Shown here piece after piece: positions 18,506 through 26,695 of a stretch of DNA of 64,000 bases. The notes below the pieces were generated by a model, which was not told the DNA's origin, did no database searches, and saw only the letters and a program-made list of their open reading frames with translations. The position numbers and the translations under genes are program-made. The first letter of the stretch is position 1. Each line of letters opens with the position of its first letter. The stretch spans positions 310,001-374,000 of the forward strand of contig JADKHO010000001.1 of the NCBI GenBank assembly GCA_016721765.1. Direction: 5' to 3'. Source of the stretch: Bacteroidota bacterium. GTDB lineage: Bacteria; Bacteroidota; Bacteroidia; UBA4408.

Positions 18506-20008
18506 TTATTTAGAGTTTAACATAGCCACCTCACGGTCGGTTAAAAAACGCCATCTGCCCCGAGGCAAATCCTTTTTAGATAAGCCTGCAAAATACACGC
18601 GATCGAGTTTCTTTACATCGTAACTCAAGTGTTCAAATATTCTTCGAATCACGCGATTTTTACCGGAATGCAATTCAATTCCAACTTCCTTTTTACTGGC
18701 AGCACCGGTTACATAACTAATCTCATCCACATGCACCATACCATCTTCCAATTCTACGCCTTCTAATATTTTTTGCATATCGTCCTTCGTCAGTGGGCGA
18801 TCCAATTCGATGTGATAAATTTTCTTTTTTTCGTAGCGGGGATGTGTGAGTTTTTTAGTGAGCTCACCATCATTGGTCATAATAAGCAAACCGGTTGAAT
18901 TTCTATCCAATCGGCCCACCGGATAAACACGTTCTTTGCAAGCTCCTTTAATTAAGTGCATCACTGTTTTGCGCTCCAAAGGATCGTCAGCTGTAGTGAT
19001 ATAATCCTTGGGTTTATTTAATAAGATGTAAACATTTTTTTCGCGTCGAATTCCCTGACCACCATAGGCCACAATATCGGTAGCGCTAACTTTGTATCCA
19101 AGTTCACTTACGATTTTACCATTCACTGTAATGGCACCTGTTTCGATAAGCACATCGGCTTCTCTGCGAGAACAAATTCCGGCATTGGCGATATACTTAT
19201 TGAGACGCACGCTTCCATACTGCACATCGTTTTCGTCCAACTCTGTCTTCTTCTTAACTGTCGAAACCCTTGCTCTTCTTGGTTTTGCACTTTCCGAATT
19301 CTCGCCGGTAACTCCAAAATTTTCAGGAGAATATTTTGAACCCTTGTTGTCAAATTTCTTTATCGGGCGATTGGAATTATAGCTTTTTCGCTCTCCACCT
19401 TCGCTTCTTTCGCGCGGTTTAAAATCGGATGAAAATGATTTTTTAGGTCGCTCGCTGCTCCAGCTCTTTCGTTCTTCTCCCTCTTTATTCTCTCTTGGTT
19501 TAGCATCAGCTGAATATGCCTTTTTAGGCCTATCACTACTCCAAGGTTTGAGCTCGCCACTTTCCTTATTTTCTCGTGGTTTAAAATCAGATGAGTAGGG
19601 TTTCTTAGGTCTATCACTGCTCCAACCTTTATCTTCTGAAGTACCTCGGGTCTCTTTCGATTTAAAATCGGATGAAAAAGATTTTTTTGGACGATCGCTG
19701 CTCCAAGGCTTACGTTCGCTACCTTCCTTATTTTCACGCGGTTTGAAATCGGAGGTATACGATTTCTTTGGACGGTCGCTGCTCCAAGGTTTACGTTCTC
19801 CGCCTTCTTTACTTTCTCTGGGTTTATCTACATTATCGGCATACGATTTTCTAAACGGTCTATCGCCGGAAGGTTTTGCATTAAAATCATTGCTTTTGAA
19901 GTATCTGTTTTCTCCGGATCTTTCACTACCGGAGCCTTTATCGTTACCACGATAAGTACTTTTAGTAGGACGAGAGGCATCTCTCTTTTTGCTGAACTCT
20001 TTAGGCAT
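18506..20008 (-). CDS. 23S rRNA pseudouridine synthase (RluB/RsuA family) with long repetitive N-terminal extension
   Basis: A 500-residue protein, about twice the usual length. Residues 265-320 form an S4 RNA-binding domain (VRLNKYIANAGICSRREADV). The catalytic domain follows, with D368 in GRLDRNSTGL. Residues 1-260 are hydrophilic and low in complexity, rich in K, R, S, D and E. Within them a unit of exactly 27 residues recurs: the W or Y of the (P/S)WSSDRPKK-type motif falls at 75, 102, 129, 156, 183 and 210. The extension is probably disordered and may bind RNA. Related synthases in Bacteroidota often carry basic tails, but the strict period is notable. Confidence 0.92.
   Translation of the reverse strand: MPKEFSKKRDASRPTKSTYRGNDKGSGSERSGENRYFKSNDFNAKPSGDRPFRKSYADNVDKPRESKEGGERKPWSSDRPKKSYTSDFKPRENKEGSERKPWSSDRPKKSFSSDFKSKETRGTSEDKGWSSDRPKKPYSSDFKPRENKESGELKPWSSDRPKKAYSADAKPRENKEGEERKSWSSERPKKSFSSDFKPRERSEGGERKSYNSNRPIKKFDNKGSKYSPENFGVTGENSESAKPRRARVSTVKKKTELDENDVQYGSVRLNKYIANAGICSRREADVLIETGAITVNGKIVSELGYKVSATDIVAYGGQGIRREKNVYILLNKPKDYITTADDPLERKTVMHLIKGACKERVYPVGRLDRNSTGLLIMTNDGELTKKLTHPRYEKKKIYHIELDRPLTKDDMQKILEGVELEDGMVHVDEISYVTGAASKKEVGIELHSGKNRVIRRIFEHLSYDVKKLDRVYFAGLSKKDLPRGRWRFLTDREVAMLNSK
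19370..19801 (-). repeat. In-frame 81-bp tandem repeats within the pseudouridine synthase gene
   Basis: Five to six diverged copies of an 81-bp unit encode the 27-residue repeat (residues 70-213). The copies differ at several bases each, so they are not fresh duplications, yet no insertion or deletion has broken the period. Confidence 0.85.
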
Positions 20009-20054
20009 TGGGATGAAATAAGCTGCGAAGATACGAAAATACTGATGATGGGTG

Positions 20055-20205
20055 GTTATTGAGTTCTTATGTCATCCTGTGCGAAGTCGAAAGAGGGTTA
20101 TTGAGTAATTGAGTTATTAGGTTATTGAGTTATTATGTCATCCTGAGCGAAGTCGAAGGAGGGTTATTGAGTTCTTATGTCATCCTGAGCGTAGTCGAAG
20201 GAGGG
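20055..20205. repeat. Three copies of a 42-43 bp repeat
   Basis: Copies begin at 20055, 20121 and 20163 and share the core GTCATCCTGAGCGAAGTCGA with few changes; the last two are directly abutted, with a 42-bp period. A shorter TTGAGT(A/T)ATT echo fills 20101-20130. No coding potential is seen. The core resembles short dispersed repeats seen in many Bacteroidota genomes, recalled from experience and not checked here. Confidence 0.85.
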
Positions 20206-20210
20206 TTATG

Positions 20211-20570
20211 GAACGCGGATTGGGCGGGTGAGCATGATTTGAAACGGCTAACATTGTGGTATTGATAGAACGCTGATTTTTTAGGATGATTAAGATTAAA
20301 TTATGATTTTTTGCTCTGTTGAGTTAAATTTCATTCTAATATTTTTGCTAAGTCATGCTAAGCGGAGGTGGCGATTACTCGAACACGGATTAGGCGGATG
20401 AACATGATTTGAAGTGGCTTACATCGTGGTATTGATAGAACGCTGATTTTTTAGGATGATTAAGATTAAATTATGATTTTTTGCTTTGTTGAGTTAAATT
20501 TCATTCTAATATTTTGCTAAGTCATGTTAAGCGGAAGTGGTGCATCCTGGAACACGGATTTTGCGGATGA
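20211..20570. repeat. Approximately 170-bp tandem repeat, two full copies and a truncated third
   Basis: GAACGCGGAT or GAACACGGAT begins copies at 20211, 20381 and 20550. The first two (to about 20372 and 20541) agree over about 160 bp, including an identical core of about 60 bp around GGTATTGATAGAACGCTGAT; the third keeps only the first 20-25 bp. No open frame runs through. With the shorter repeats this fills most of the 693-bp gap between the pseudouridine synthase and oxidoreductase genes. Confidence 0.85.
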
Positions 20571-20701
20571 AGCAGATTATTGCGGATTTTGTTGCCATTT
20601 TTAATGGGAATATGGGATTTATTTAAAAGCAATAGCTTTATGACGTTCCAAGGTAATTTTTAGGATACTATATTTACTCCATCTATTTAAGACTTAATAT
20701 C

Positions 20702-21661
20702 ATGAAAGCAAGCGTTAATGTAGTTTATGGGCCTGCAGAAATCCTGCAAATAAAGGACGTACAAAAGCCGGTGCCGAAACCCAATGAAGTACTTATTAAA
20801 ATTCACGCCACAACGGTTAACCGCACCGATTGTGGATTTCGTGCTCCGGAGTATTTTATTGTTCGATTATTTAGTGGCATTTTTAAACCTAAACATCACA
20901 TCCTTGGAAATGAACTTTCTGGAGTGATTGAAGCAGTAGGTGAAGCGGTAAAAAATTTTAAACCGGGTGATGCTGTCTTCGGGCTAAGCACCTATAAATT
21001 TGGTGCGCATGCCGAATATATTTGTGTTCCCGAAACCGGCTCCATTGCTCTTAAACCAAACAACATGAGCCACACCGAAGCGGCAGCAGTATGTGACGGC
21101 ATGATGTTAGGAAATAATTTAATTCGAAAAATTAAATTTAAAAATACCCCTCACATTTTAATCAACGGTGCAAGCGGCTCTATTGGAACAGCCTGTGTAC
21201 AACTTGCAAAAATGGGTGGTGCAGAGATTACAGCCGTGTGTGCCGGGTCTAATTTCGATTTAATCAGGTCATTGGGAGCAACTACTTTAATTGATTACAC
21301 AAAAGAAGATTTCACAAAAAGAAAGCTGCAATTTGATTATGTTATTGATGCGGTTGGAAAAAGTTCTTTCTTTAAATGCAAAAGAATTCTAAAACCCGGT
21401 GGTACCTATTTTTCAACAGAGTTAGGATACCTTTCGCAAAATGTTTTTCTGGCATTGCTCACACCGTTGCTGCCGGGCAAAAAAGTAAAGTTCCCAATTC
21501 CTACTGACAGTCAAAAGGATATTTTGTATTTTAAATCGTTACTTGAAAGTGGAAATTACAAGGCTGTTATTGATAAAATTTATCCTCTCGAAGAAATTGT
21601 AGCAGCAACAAAGTATGTGGAAACAGGCATGAAAACTGGTAATGTAGTGGTGACATTTTAA
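20702..21661 (+). CDS. NAD(P)-dependent zinc-independent alcohol dehydrogenase/quinone oxidoreductase (MDR superfamily)
   Basis: A 319-residue medium-chain reductase. It has the N-terminal GroES-like fold (VNRTDCGFRAPEYF, then GNELSGVIEAVGE) and a Rossmann domain with INGASGSIGTACVQLAK, the dinucleotide-binding motif of the quinone oxidoreductase branch. The catalytic zinc ligands of true alcohol dehydrogenases are not apparent. It probably reduces enones or quinones with NADPH. It stands alone downstream of the repeat block; the next gene begins 214 nt later. Confidence 0.9.
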   Translation: MKASVNVVYGPAEILQIKDVQKPVPKPNEVLIKIHATTVNRTDCGFRAPEYFIVRLFSGIFKPKHHILGNELSGVIEAVGEAVKNFKPGDAVFGLSTYKFGAHAEYICVPETGSIALKPNNMSHTEAAAVCDGMMLGNNLIRKIKFKNTPHILINGASGSIGTACVQLAKMGGAEITAVCAGSNFDLIRSLGATTLIDYTKEDFTKRKLQFDYVIDAVGKSSFFKCKRILKPGGTYFSTELGYLSQNVFLALLTPLLPGKKVKFPIPTDSQKDILYFKSLLESGNYKAVIDKIYPLEEIVAATKYVETGMKTGNVVVTF

Positions 21662-21875
21662 ATAATTAATTCGGTACCATATTGAGTAATAGTATTAACA
21701 GGTTTTGCTTACACGAAACTAATCATTCTTCTATCTTGATTACGGTGAATTCTAGATTTTACGGCACACCTACAGCTATCCTAAAAAATAATTCCTTCCA
21801 CATTCCTTTTCATTGTACCTTAGTTGAATATTTGGAGGAATTCAAATTGAATTTTACACCTCAGCTTTAAAAAAC

Positions 21876-22622
21876 ATGAAAGAAGAAAGACTCGCAGTCT
21901 TAATTGACGCGGACAATGTACCCTATGCCAACATCAAGGAAATGCTGGAAGAAATTGCAAAAACCGGTACCCCCACGATAAAAAGAATATATGCCGATTG
22001 GACAAAACCCACTGTAAGCGGATGGAAAAACGTGTTATTGGAAAATGCGATTACGCCCATTCAACAATACAGTTACACAACCGGAAAAAACTCAAGCGAC
22101 AGTGCATTAATTATAGATGCTATGGATATTTTGTATTCCGGAAAAGTGGATGGATTTTGCATCGTATCCAGCGACAGCGATTTTACCAGGCTAGCCATTC
22201 GCCTAAGAGAAGCGGGAATGAAGGTTATTGGTATCGGAGAAAAAAAGACTCCCCTGCCCTTTATTACTGCCTGCGATAAATTTGTATACATCGAAATATT
22301 AAAAACAGTGAAGCAGAGTACTGTCGAAAAAGCAGCACCTCATAAGGTAAAAGCCAAAGAAAAACCTGCGCCCCTCACCCGTATTGACCAAGCATTAATT
22401 GATTTGTTGACAGAAAGTGTTAGCGATTTAGCAGACGAAAGCGGATGGGCCTTTTTAGGGGAGTTGGGCAATTTTATTCTTAAAAAACAACGCGATTTTG
22501 ATCCAAGAAACTACGGATTTCCGAAACTATTGCCACTCATCAAAAGCACCAATAAATTTATTTTGGATGAGCGAACTACCGGAATAAATAATATTCGACA
22601 CATTTATTTAAAAATTAAATAA
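21876..22622 (+). CDS. NYN-domain nuclease with C-terminal OST-HTH/LOTUS domain
   Basis: A 248-residue protein. Residues 5-140 form a NYN (PIN-like) domain with the acidic pattern LIDADNVP (D11, D13), SSDSAL (D75), D81 and SSDSDF (D100, D102), consistent with a metal-dependent RNase. After a basic, alanine- and proline-rich linker (145-165) comes an OST-HTH/LOTUS-like winged helix (about 170-248) with GWAFLGELGNFILKK and RNYGFPKLLPLI. The same architecture appears in LabA-like/DUF88 proteins and in eukaryotic RNA regulators. Its RNA target is unknown and no partner gene is seen nearby. Confidence 0.9.
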   Translation: MKEERLAVLIDADNVPYANIKEMLEEIAKTGTPTIKRIYADWTKPTVSGWKNVLLENAITPIQQYSYTTGKNSSDSALIIDAMDILYSGKVDGFCIVSSDSDFTRLAIRLREAGMKVIGIGEKKTPLPFITACDKFVYIEILKTVKQSTVEKAAPHKVKAKEKPAPLTRIDQALIDLLTESVSDLADESGWAFLGELGNFILKKQRDFDPRNYGFPKLLPLIKSTNKFILDERTTGINNIRHIYLKIK

Positions 22623-22641
22623 GTAATCGAAACTACTCTCT

Positions 22642-23226
22642 TTACAAGCATTTTAAAATTTCGTCACTCATCGGGCTTAGGGATGCCGGAAAAAATTTTA
22701 TGAGTTCACCTTTTTCATTAATCAAATATTTGGCAAAATTCCAATCCGGTTGCGTATCGTTCCAACCATTTAATTCCTTTGTGGAAAGCCATTTATAAAG
22801 CGGCGCCATTTCTGACCCTTTAACCGAAATTTTTTCAAACATCGTAAAAGTTACTCCATAGTTTTTTGTACAAAAGGATTGAATATCCTGATTGCTGCCG
22901 GGCTCTTGACCTCCAAAATTATTTGCAGGAAAGCCAAGCACTTCCACCTTATCTGCGTATTTTTTGTGGAGTTCTTCCAGCTCTGCATACTGTGGTGTAT
23001 TTCCACATTCAGAAGCAGTATTTACTAGTAGCATTTTTTTGCCTTTGAATTGAGCCAGTGAAAGGTCTTTTCCGTCTATTGATATCAATGTAAAATCGTA
23101 TACCGAAGTGCTTGTTTGCATGGTTGATAAGTGTTTGTTTTCCGGACGGGTTTGAATTTCACCACAACCGGCTAAACCTATAAAACCCATTAGAAAGATA
23201 GATGAATAAATTAAATTAGATTTCAT
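22642..23226 (-). CDS. Glutathione peroxidase-family lipoprotein
   Basis: A 194-residue thiol peroxidase with a lipoprotein signal (lipobox LAGC, Cys21), so it is envelope-attached. The peroxidatic cysteine is C74 in NTASECGNTPQY; the partners Q107 in NNFGGQEPG and W162 in DWNFAKYL complete the active site, and C119 is a possible resolving cysteine. Bacterial members usually use thioredoxin, not glutathione, to reduce peroxides. It converges on the NYN gene with 19 nt between them. Confidence 0.93.
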   Translation of the reverse strand: MKSNLIYSSIFLMGFIGLAGCGEIQTRPENKHLSTMQTSTSVYDFTLISIDGKDLSLAQFKGKKMLLVNTASECGNTPQYAELEELHKKYADKVEVLGFPANNFGGQEPGSNQDIQSFCTKNYGVTFTMFEKISVKGSEMAPLYKWLSTKELNGWNDTQPDWNFAKYLINEKGELIKFFPASLSPMSDEILKCL

Positions 23227-23334
23227 TTCTTGCTTTTTTACCTAACAGCTAAAATTAAATAATGTTTCATCACTTTACTCAAATTTCTCTGAGAGTGTTG
23301 TCTACCATTTTGTAGCAGGATATGATTCAACTCA

Positions 23335-23365
23335 TTGCGTGTTATTCCAATTGAAATTATCTTTG
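23335..23365 (+). promoter_or_regulatory. Bacteroidota-type promoter for small membrane protein
   Basis: TTG at 23335-23337, a 20-nt spacer, and TATCTTTG at 23358-23365, a full match to TAnnTTTG. It lies 57 nt upstream of the ATG at 23423. Confidence 0.5.
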
Positions 23366-23422
23366 ATAAAGTATTAAACATACGTTATCTTTTTTCAATA
23401 AATTAATTAAAACCCCAATAAA

Positions 23423-23626
23423 ATGAACTTCTTTAATTTAAAAACAACTTGGAAAAACTGGGAATTCATTCCCTTAAAATTGTGCATTGCCGCCGCTTAT
23501 CTGCTAATTGGCGCCTATTTTCAAGAATGGATTAGAAACCATTATATGCCGCTATTGCTACTATTTGTAGTATGCGTATTATGGGCAGTTTATTTATGGA
23601 TAAGTAAGCTTAGAAAAGAGAACTAG
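23423..23626 (+). CDS. Small two-helix membrane protein, function unknown
   Basis: A 67-residue protein with two hydrophobic helices (about residues 18-33 and 42-59), a basic N-terminus rich in N, W and K, and a lysine/arginine-rich end. No family is recognised. A good promoter lies upstream, and the gene sits between two minus-strand genes, which supports an independent transcript. Confidence 0.55.
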   Translation: MNFFNLKTTWKNWEFIPLKLCIAAAYLLIGAYFQEWIRNHYMPLLLLFVVCVLWAVYLWISKLRKEN

Positions 23627-23637
23627 AGCGCCTTAAT

Positions 23638-25599
23638 TTAAACCGCTTTCATTGTTTCCAATTGCTCGCTTAATCCAGCCCAGTTTTCCATTTCCTTTTC
23701 CAGATTTGCTTTCAGCGCTTCATACTTTTGAAAGATATCACTTGTTTTGATAGCTTCCTTGTATTTCTCGGGATCCATCAGCACCTCATCCATTTGCTTG
23801 ATTTCAGCTTCTAAGCGTTCAATCTCCTTTTCGCTTTTACTGATTTGATTGGCAATTTTACGCAGTTCCTTATCGCTTTCACGCTTTTGTTCGAAGCTGA
23901 TTTTATTTTCTTCGTTGGAAGCCTTTTGCGCCTTCTTTTCATCAGAAGCCGCTTTTGCCATTGTCGCTTTTACTTCCAGCTCACCTAAGGAAGCCATTTT
24001 TTTGGAGGCCAAAAAATCATACACATCACCAATGTGTTGCTTGATTGTTTTATTTCGAAACTCAAAAACTTTATTTGTTAATCCTTGTAAGAAATCGCGG
24101 TCATGGCTAACAATAATTAAAGTGCCATCGTATTTAATTAAGGCGCTTTTCAACACATCTTTACTACGCATATCAAGGTGGTTGGTTGGCTCATCCAGCA
24201 CTAACAAATTATAGGGGTGCAACAATAATTTGCACATTGCCAAACGCGATTTTTCACCCCCTGAAAGCACTTTCACCTTCTTTTCAATGGTATCTCCACC
24301 AAATAAGAAGGAGCCCAATAAACCTCTTACATTTTTACGAATGTCGCCCACAGCCGCTTCATCAATGGTTTGAAAAACTGTTTTCTCTCCATCCAGCATC
24401 TCCGCTTGATTCTGCGCATAATAACCAATATCCACATTGTGGCCAATCGTTAATTTTCCATCATATGGTTCTTTGCCTACAATCAGTTTCGACAAGGTTG
24501 ATTTTCCTTCTCCATTTCTACCCACAAAAGCAATTTTTTCCTGACGTTCGATCATAAAATCAATGCCCGAAAAAATGACTTTATCACCATATTTTTTCTG
24601 CACCTGCTCTGCTTCAACAGTCACTTTTCCTGATCGCGGTGCTTCCGGAAAGCGGAATCGAATACTAGAAGTTTCTTCATCATCCACTTCTACGCGTTCT
24701 AATTTATCCAGCTTTTTAATTAAACTCTGTGCAAAAGCTGCTTTGTTTTTCTTTGCTCGAAATTTATTTATCAGCTCTTCTGTATGTTCAATGTATTTTT
24801 CTTGGTTCTTTGCTTCAGCTTGTTGCAGCGCTCTTCGCTCGGTCCGTAATTCTACATAGCGGGAATAATTTGTTTTGTAATCGTAAATTTTCCCTAAACT
24901 AATTTCTATGGTGCGATTGGTAATGTTATCCAAAAAAGCCCTATCGTGGCTCACCAACACTAAAGCACCAGCATAATTTTTCAAGAAATCCTCCAGCCAT
25001 TGAATACTTTCAATATCCAAGTGATTTGTGGGTTCATCCAGTAATAACACACTGGGCTTTTGCAATAAAATTTTTGCCAATTCAATGCGCATTCTCCAGC
25101 CACCGCTAAACTCATCCGTAAGACGGGTTAAATCGGAGCGTTCAAATCCTAATCCAAATAAAACCAATTCGATATTCGAATGAATGCTGTACCCATCCAA
25201 CATTTGGTAGCGTTCATTGCAATCATGTTGTTCATGAATCAAATCTAAATATTCCTTGCTGGCGTGGTCTTGACGCTTTTCCAGCTCTTTATTAATTTCC
25301 TCAATTTTATGTTCCAGATTTTTAATCTCCACAAAAGCAGTGGCTGCTTCATCAAAAACAGTTTGCCCCGATTGATATACCATTTCTTGCGGCAAATATC
25401 CGAGTGTGCAATCATTTTGTTTGGCAATGGAGCCAGATTCTGAAGCTTGCGTGCCGCTCAATATTTTTAGTAAGGTAGATTTTCCTGCACCGTTTTTTCC
25501 AACCAAGCCAATACGATCGCGTGAATTCACCAAAAAGGAAACTTCATCAAACAAAAAATTGCCGCCAAATTGAACGGATAACTGATTAACCGAAATCAT
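23638..25599 (-). CDS. ABC-F family ATPase (ribosome-associated)
   Basis: A 653-residue soluble protein with two ABC domains and no membrane segment. The first has Walker A GKNGAGKS at 34-41 and FSGGWRMRIELAKILL; the second has GRNGEGKS and LSGGEKSRLAMCKLLL; both have DEPTNHLD. A charged linker joins the domains and a long coiled-coil C-terminal tail (about 530-653) resembles the Uup-type arm. ABC-F proteins act on the ribosomal exit site in translation; some give antibiotic protection, but resistance cannot be inferred here. Confidence 0.93.
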   Translation of the reverse strand: MISVNQLSVQFGGNFLFDEVSFLVNSRDRIGLVGKNGAGKSTLLKILSGTQASESGSIAKQNDCTLGYLPQEMVYQSGQTVFDEAATAFVEIKNLEHKIEEINKELEKRQDHASKEYLDLIHEQHDCNERYQMLDGYSIHSNIELVLFGLGFERSDLTRLTDEFSGGWRMRIELAKILLQKPSVLLLDEPTNHLDIESIQWLEDFLKNYAGALVLVSHDRAFLDNITNRTIEISLGKIYDYKTNYSRYVELRTERRALQQAEAKNQEKYIEHTEELINKFRAKKNKAAFAQSLIKKLDKLERVEVDDEETSSIRFRFPEAPRSGKVTVEAEQVQKKYGDKVIFSGIDFMIERQEKIAFVGRNGEGKSTLSKLIVGKEPYDGKLTIGHNVDIGYYAQNQAEMLDGEKTVFQTIDEAAVGDIRKNVRGLLGSFLFGGDTIEKKVKVLSGGEKSRLAMCKLLLHPYNLLVLDEPTNHLDMRSKDVLKSALIKYDGTLIIVSHDRDFLQGLTNKVFEFRNKTIKQHIGDVYDFLASKKMASLGELEVKATMAKAASDEKKAQKASNEENKISFEQKRESDKELRKIANQISKSEKEIERLEAEIKQMDEVLMDPEKYKEAIKTSDIFQKYEALKANLEKEMENWAGLSEQLETMKAV

Positions 25600-25766
25600 T
25601 TTATTTTAAAAATTTAGGCTGCAAAAGTAATCAAATTGGGCGGTGTTTGAGATAATTCGCCAAATGATGAAACGCAAATTTATATGTAAAAAGCAAAATG
25701 CCTTCCCAAAAGAAGTAACCTTCCAGTCTGAAATCATAAAACCAATTCAACCTATCAACCCGATGA

Positions 25767-26219
25767 TTAATCCCAAATATAAGCCTCGTCATACTCCATT
25801 TTGTAACGCTTAAAAATTACTCGAAGCTCATTCTGAAAATTCCTTTTCTCGTGGTGTTGACGCTGGTTTGCGATATACTGAATTACTCGGTCAACTTGAC
25901 CTGGATTTACAGAAAAAGCAGCATATCCATCTTGCCAGTAAAAATTAGCAAGGTCCTCTCCTTTTGTCTTAATCCATTTTGATGAATGGGATTTTACTAC
26001 CTCCACTAATTTCATTAATGCAATTTTTTTAGATAAAGCACATAAAATATGGACATGGTCAAGATAACCACCTACTATTATTGGTATACTTTCACGATTC
26101 ATACACATACCGGCTAAATAAGCAAACAACTCCTTTTCTATTTCTTTTGAAATAAATGGTTGACGGTGCTTTGTGCTAAATACAATATGAACATAATTTT
26201 TTACTAAGGATTGTCCCAT
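25767..26219 (-). CDS. Y1 HUH transposase, IS200/RAYT-like (REP-associated)
   Basis: A 150-residue single-domain Y1 transposase. The HUH pair is H55-V-H57 in YLDHVHIL, the nucleophile is Y115 in VIQYIANQ, and Q119 follows at the spacing seen in IS200/IS605 TnpA. No TnpB lies beside it. Directly upstream of its start is a block of REP-like double hairpins, two in direct and one in inverted orientation. That pairing is the mark of REP-associated tyrosine transposases (RAYTs), which are domesticated or semi-domesticated. Intact length and catalytic residues suggest activity. Confidence 0.9.
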   Translation of the reverse strand: MGQSLVKNYVHIVFSTKHRQPFISKEIEKELFAYLAGMCMNRESIPIIVGGYLDHVHILCALSKKIALMKLVEVVKSHSSKWIKTKGEDLANFYWQDGYAAFSVNPGQVDRVIQYIANQRQHHEKRNFQNELRVIFKRYKMEYDEAYIWD

Positions 26220-26251
26220 TTTAGATGTTGGTATTTTTCATTTATTTATGA

Positions 26252-26340
26252 TGTTGTGAAGGGCTATGCCCTTCACAAATATAGAGCGCCCCGATGGGGC
26301 TTGATAGAGTATTTTTGGATGATTTTTTTTGTTGTTTTGG
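26252..26340 (+). repeat. REP-like double-hairpin unit, copy 1
   Basis: Hairpin A at 26256-26276 (GTGAAGGGC, loop TAT, GCCCTTCAC) and hairpin B at 26288-26300 (GCCCC, loop GAT, GGGGC) are separated by AAATATAGAGC and followed by a T-rich tail with GGATGATTTTTTTTG. Confidence 0.92.
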
Positions 26341-26352
26341 TTAGGAAGGGCA

Positions 26353-26445
26353 TGAAGTTGTGAAGGGCTATGCCCTTCACAAATATAGAGCGCCCCGATG
26401 GGGCTTGATAGAGAATTTTTTTATGATTTTTTTGTGTTTTGGTCA
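26353..26445 (+). repeat. REP-like double-hairpin unit, copy 2
   Basis: A direct copy of the same unit: hairpin A at 26360-26380 and hairpin B at 26392-26404, with the same spacer and tail. The A-to-B interval is identical to copy 1. Confidence 0.92.
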
Positions 26446-26454
26446 GAAAGGACA

Positions 26455-26550
26455 GTGCCCTTCAAGAATACCACATAAAGCCCCAACGGGGCGCACTATT
26501 ATGGTGAAGGGCAAAGCCCTTCATCACTACGAGTAAAAATCATCCAAAAA
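26455..26550 (-). repeat. REP-like double-hairpin unit, inverted copy 3
   Basis: The order is reversed: hairpin B-type GCCCC AAC GGGGC at 26480-26492, then hairpin A-type GTGAAGGGC AAA GCCCTTC at 26504-26521, then an A-rich tail containing AAAATCATCCAAAAAACC, the complement of the tails of copies 1 and 2. Both loops have changed while the stems are kept, as expected if pairing is what is conserved. Confidence 0.9.
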
Positions 26551-26695
26551 ACCAAAGGGCACCCATTATGATGAGTTGGACTTAGCTAATTGCCGTTTGT
26601 TACCCTTGGGAATTTTAGTTATTAATTAACTTTTATGTTACGTGATTTTTCAATTGTTTGAATGTTCTGATTTGGAGAGAACTTCACAAATAGCG

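Noticed and set aside
20009..20701. Insertion sequence or attachment site in the repeat block
   Set aside because: No transposase fragment, terminal inverted repeats or target duplication could be found, so only tandem repeats are reported.
21682..21870. 62-codon frame between the oxidoreductase and NYN genes
   Set aside because: It starts with TTG, its product has no recognisable pattern, and it ends 5 nt before the NYN start, where a leader is more likely.
23638..25599. ABC-F protein as an antibiotic-resistance determinant
   Set aside because: The C-terminal arm and linker are those of general Uup-type members, and no resistance-specific linker is recognisable.
26256..26524. CRISPR array
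   Set aside because: The repeats are few, unevenly spaced, self-complementary and partly inverted, and there are no spacers of equal length or cas genes.
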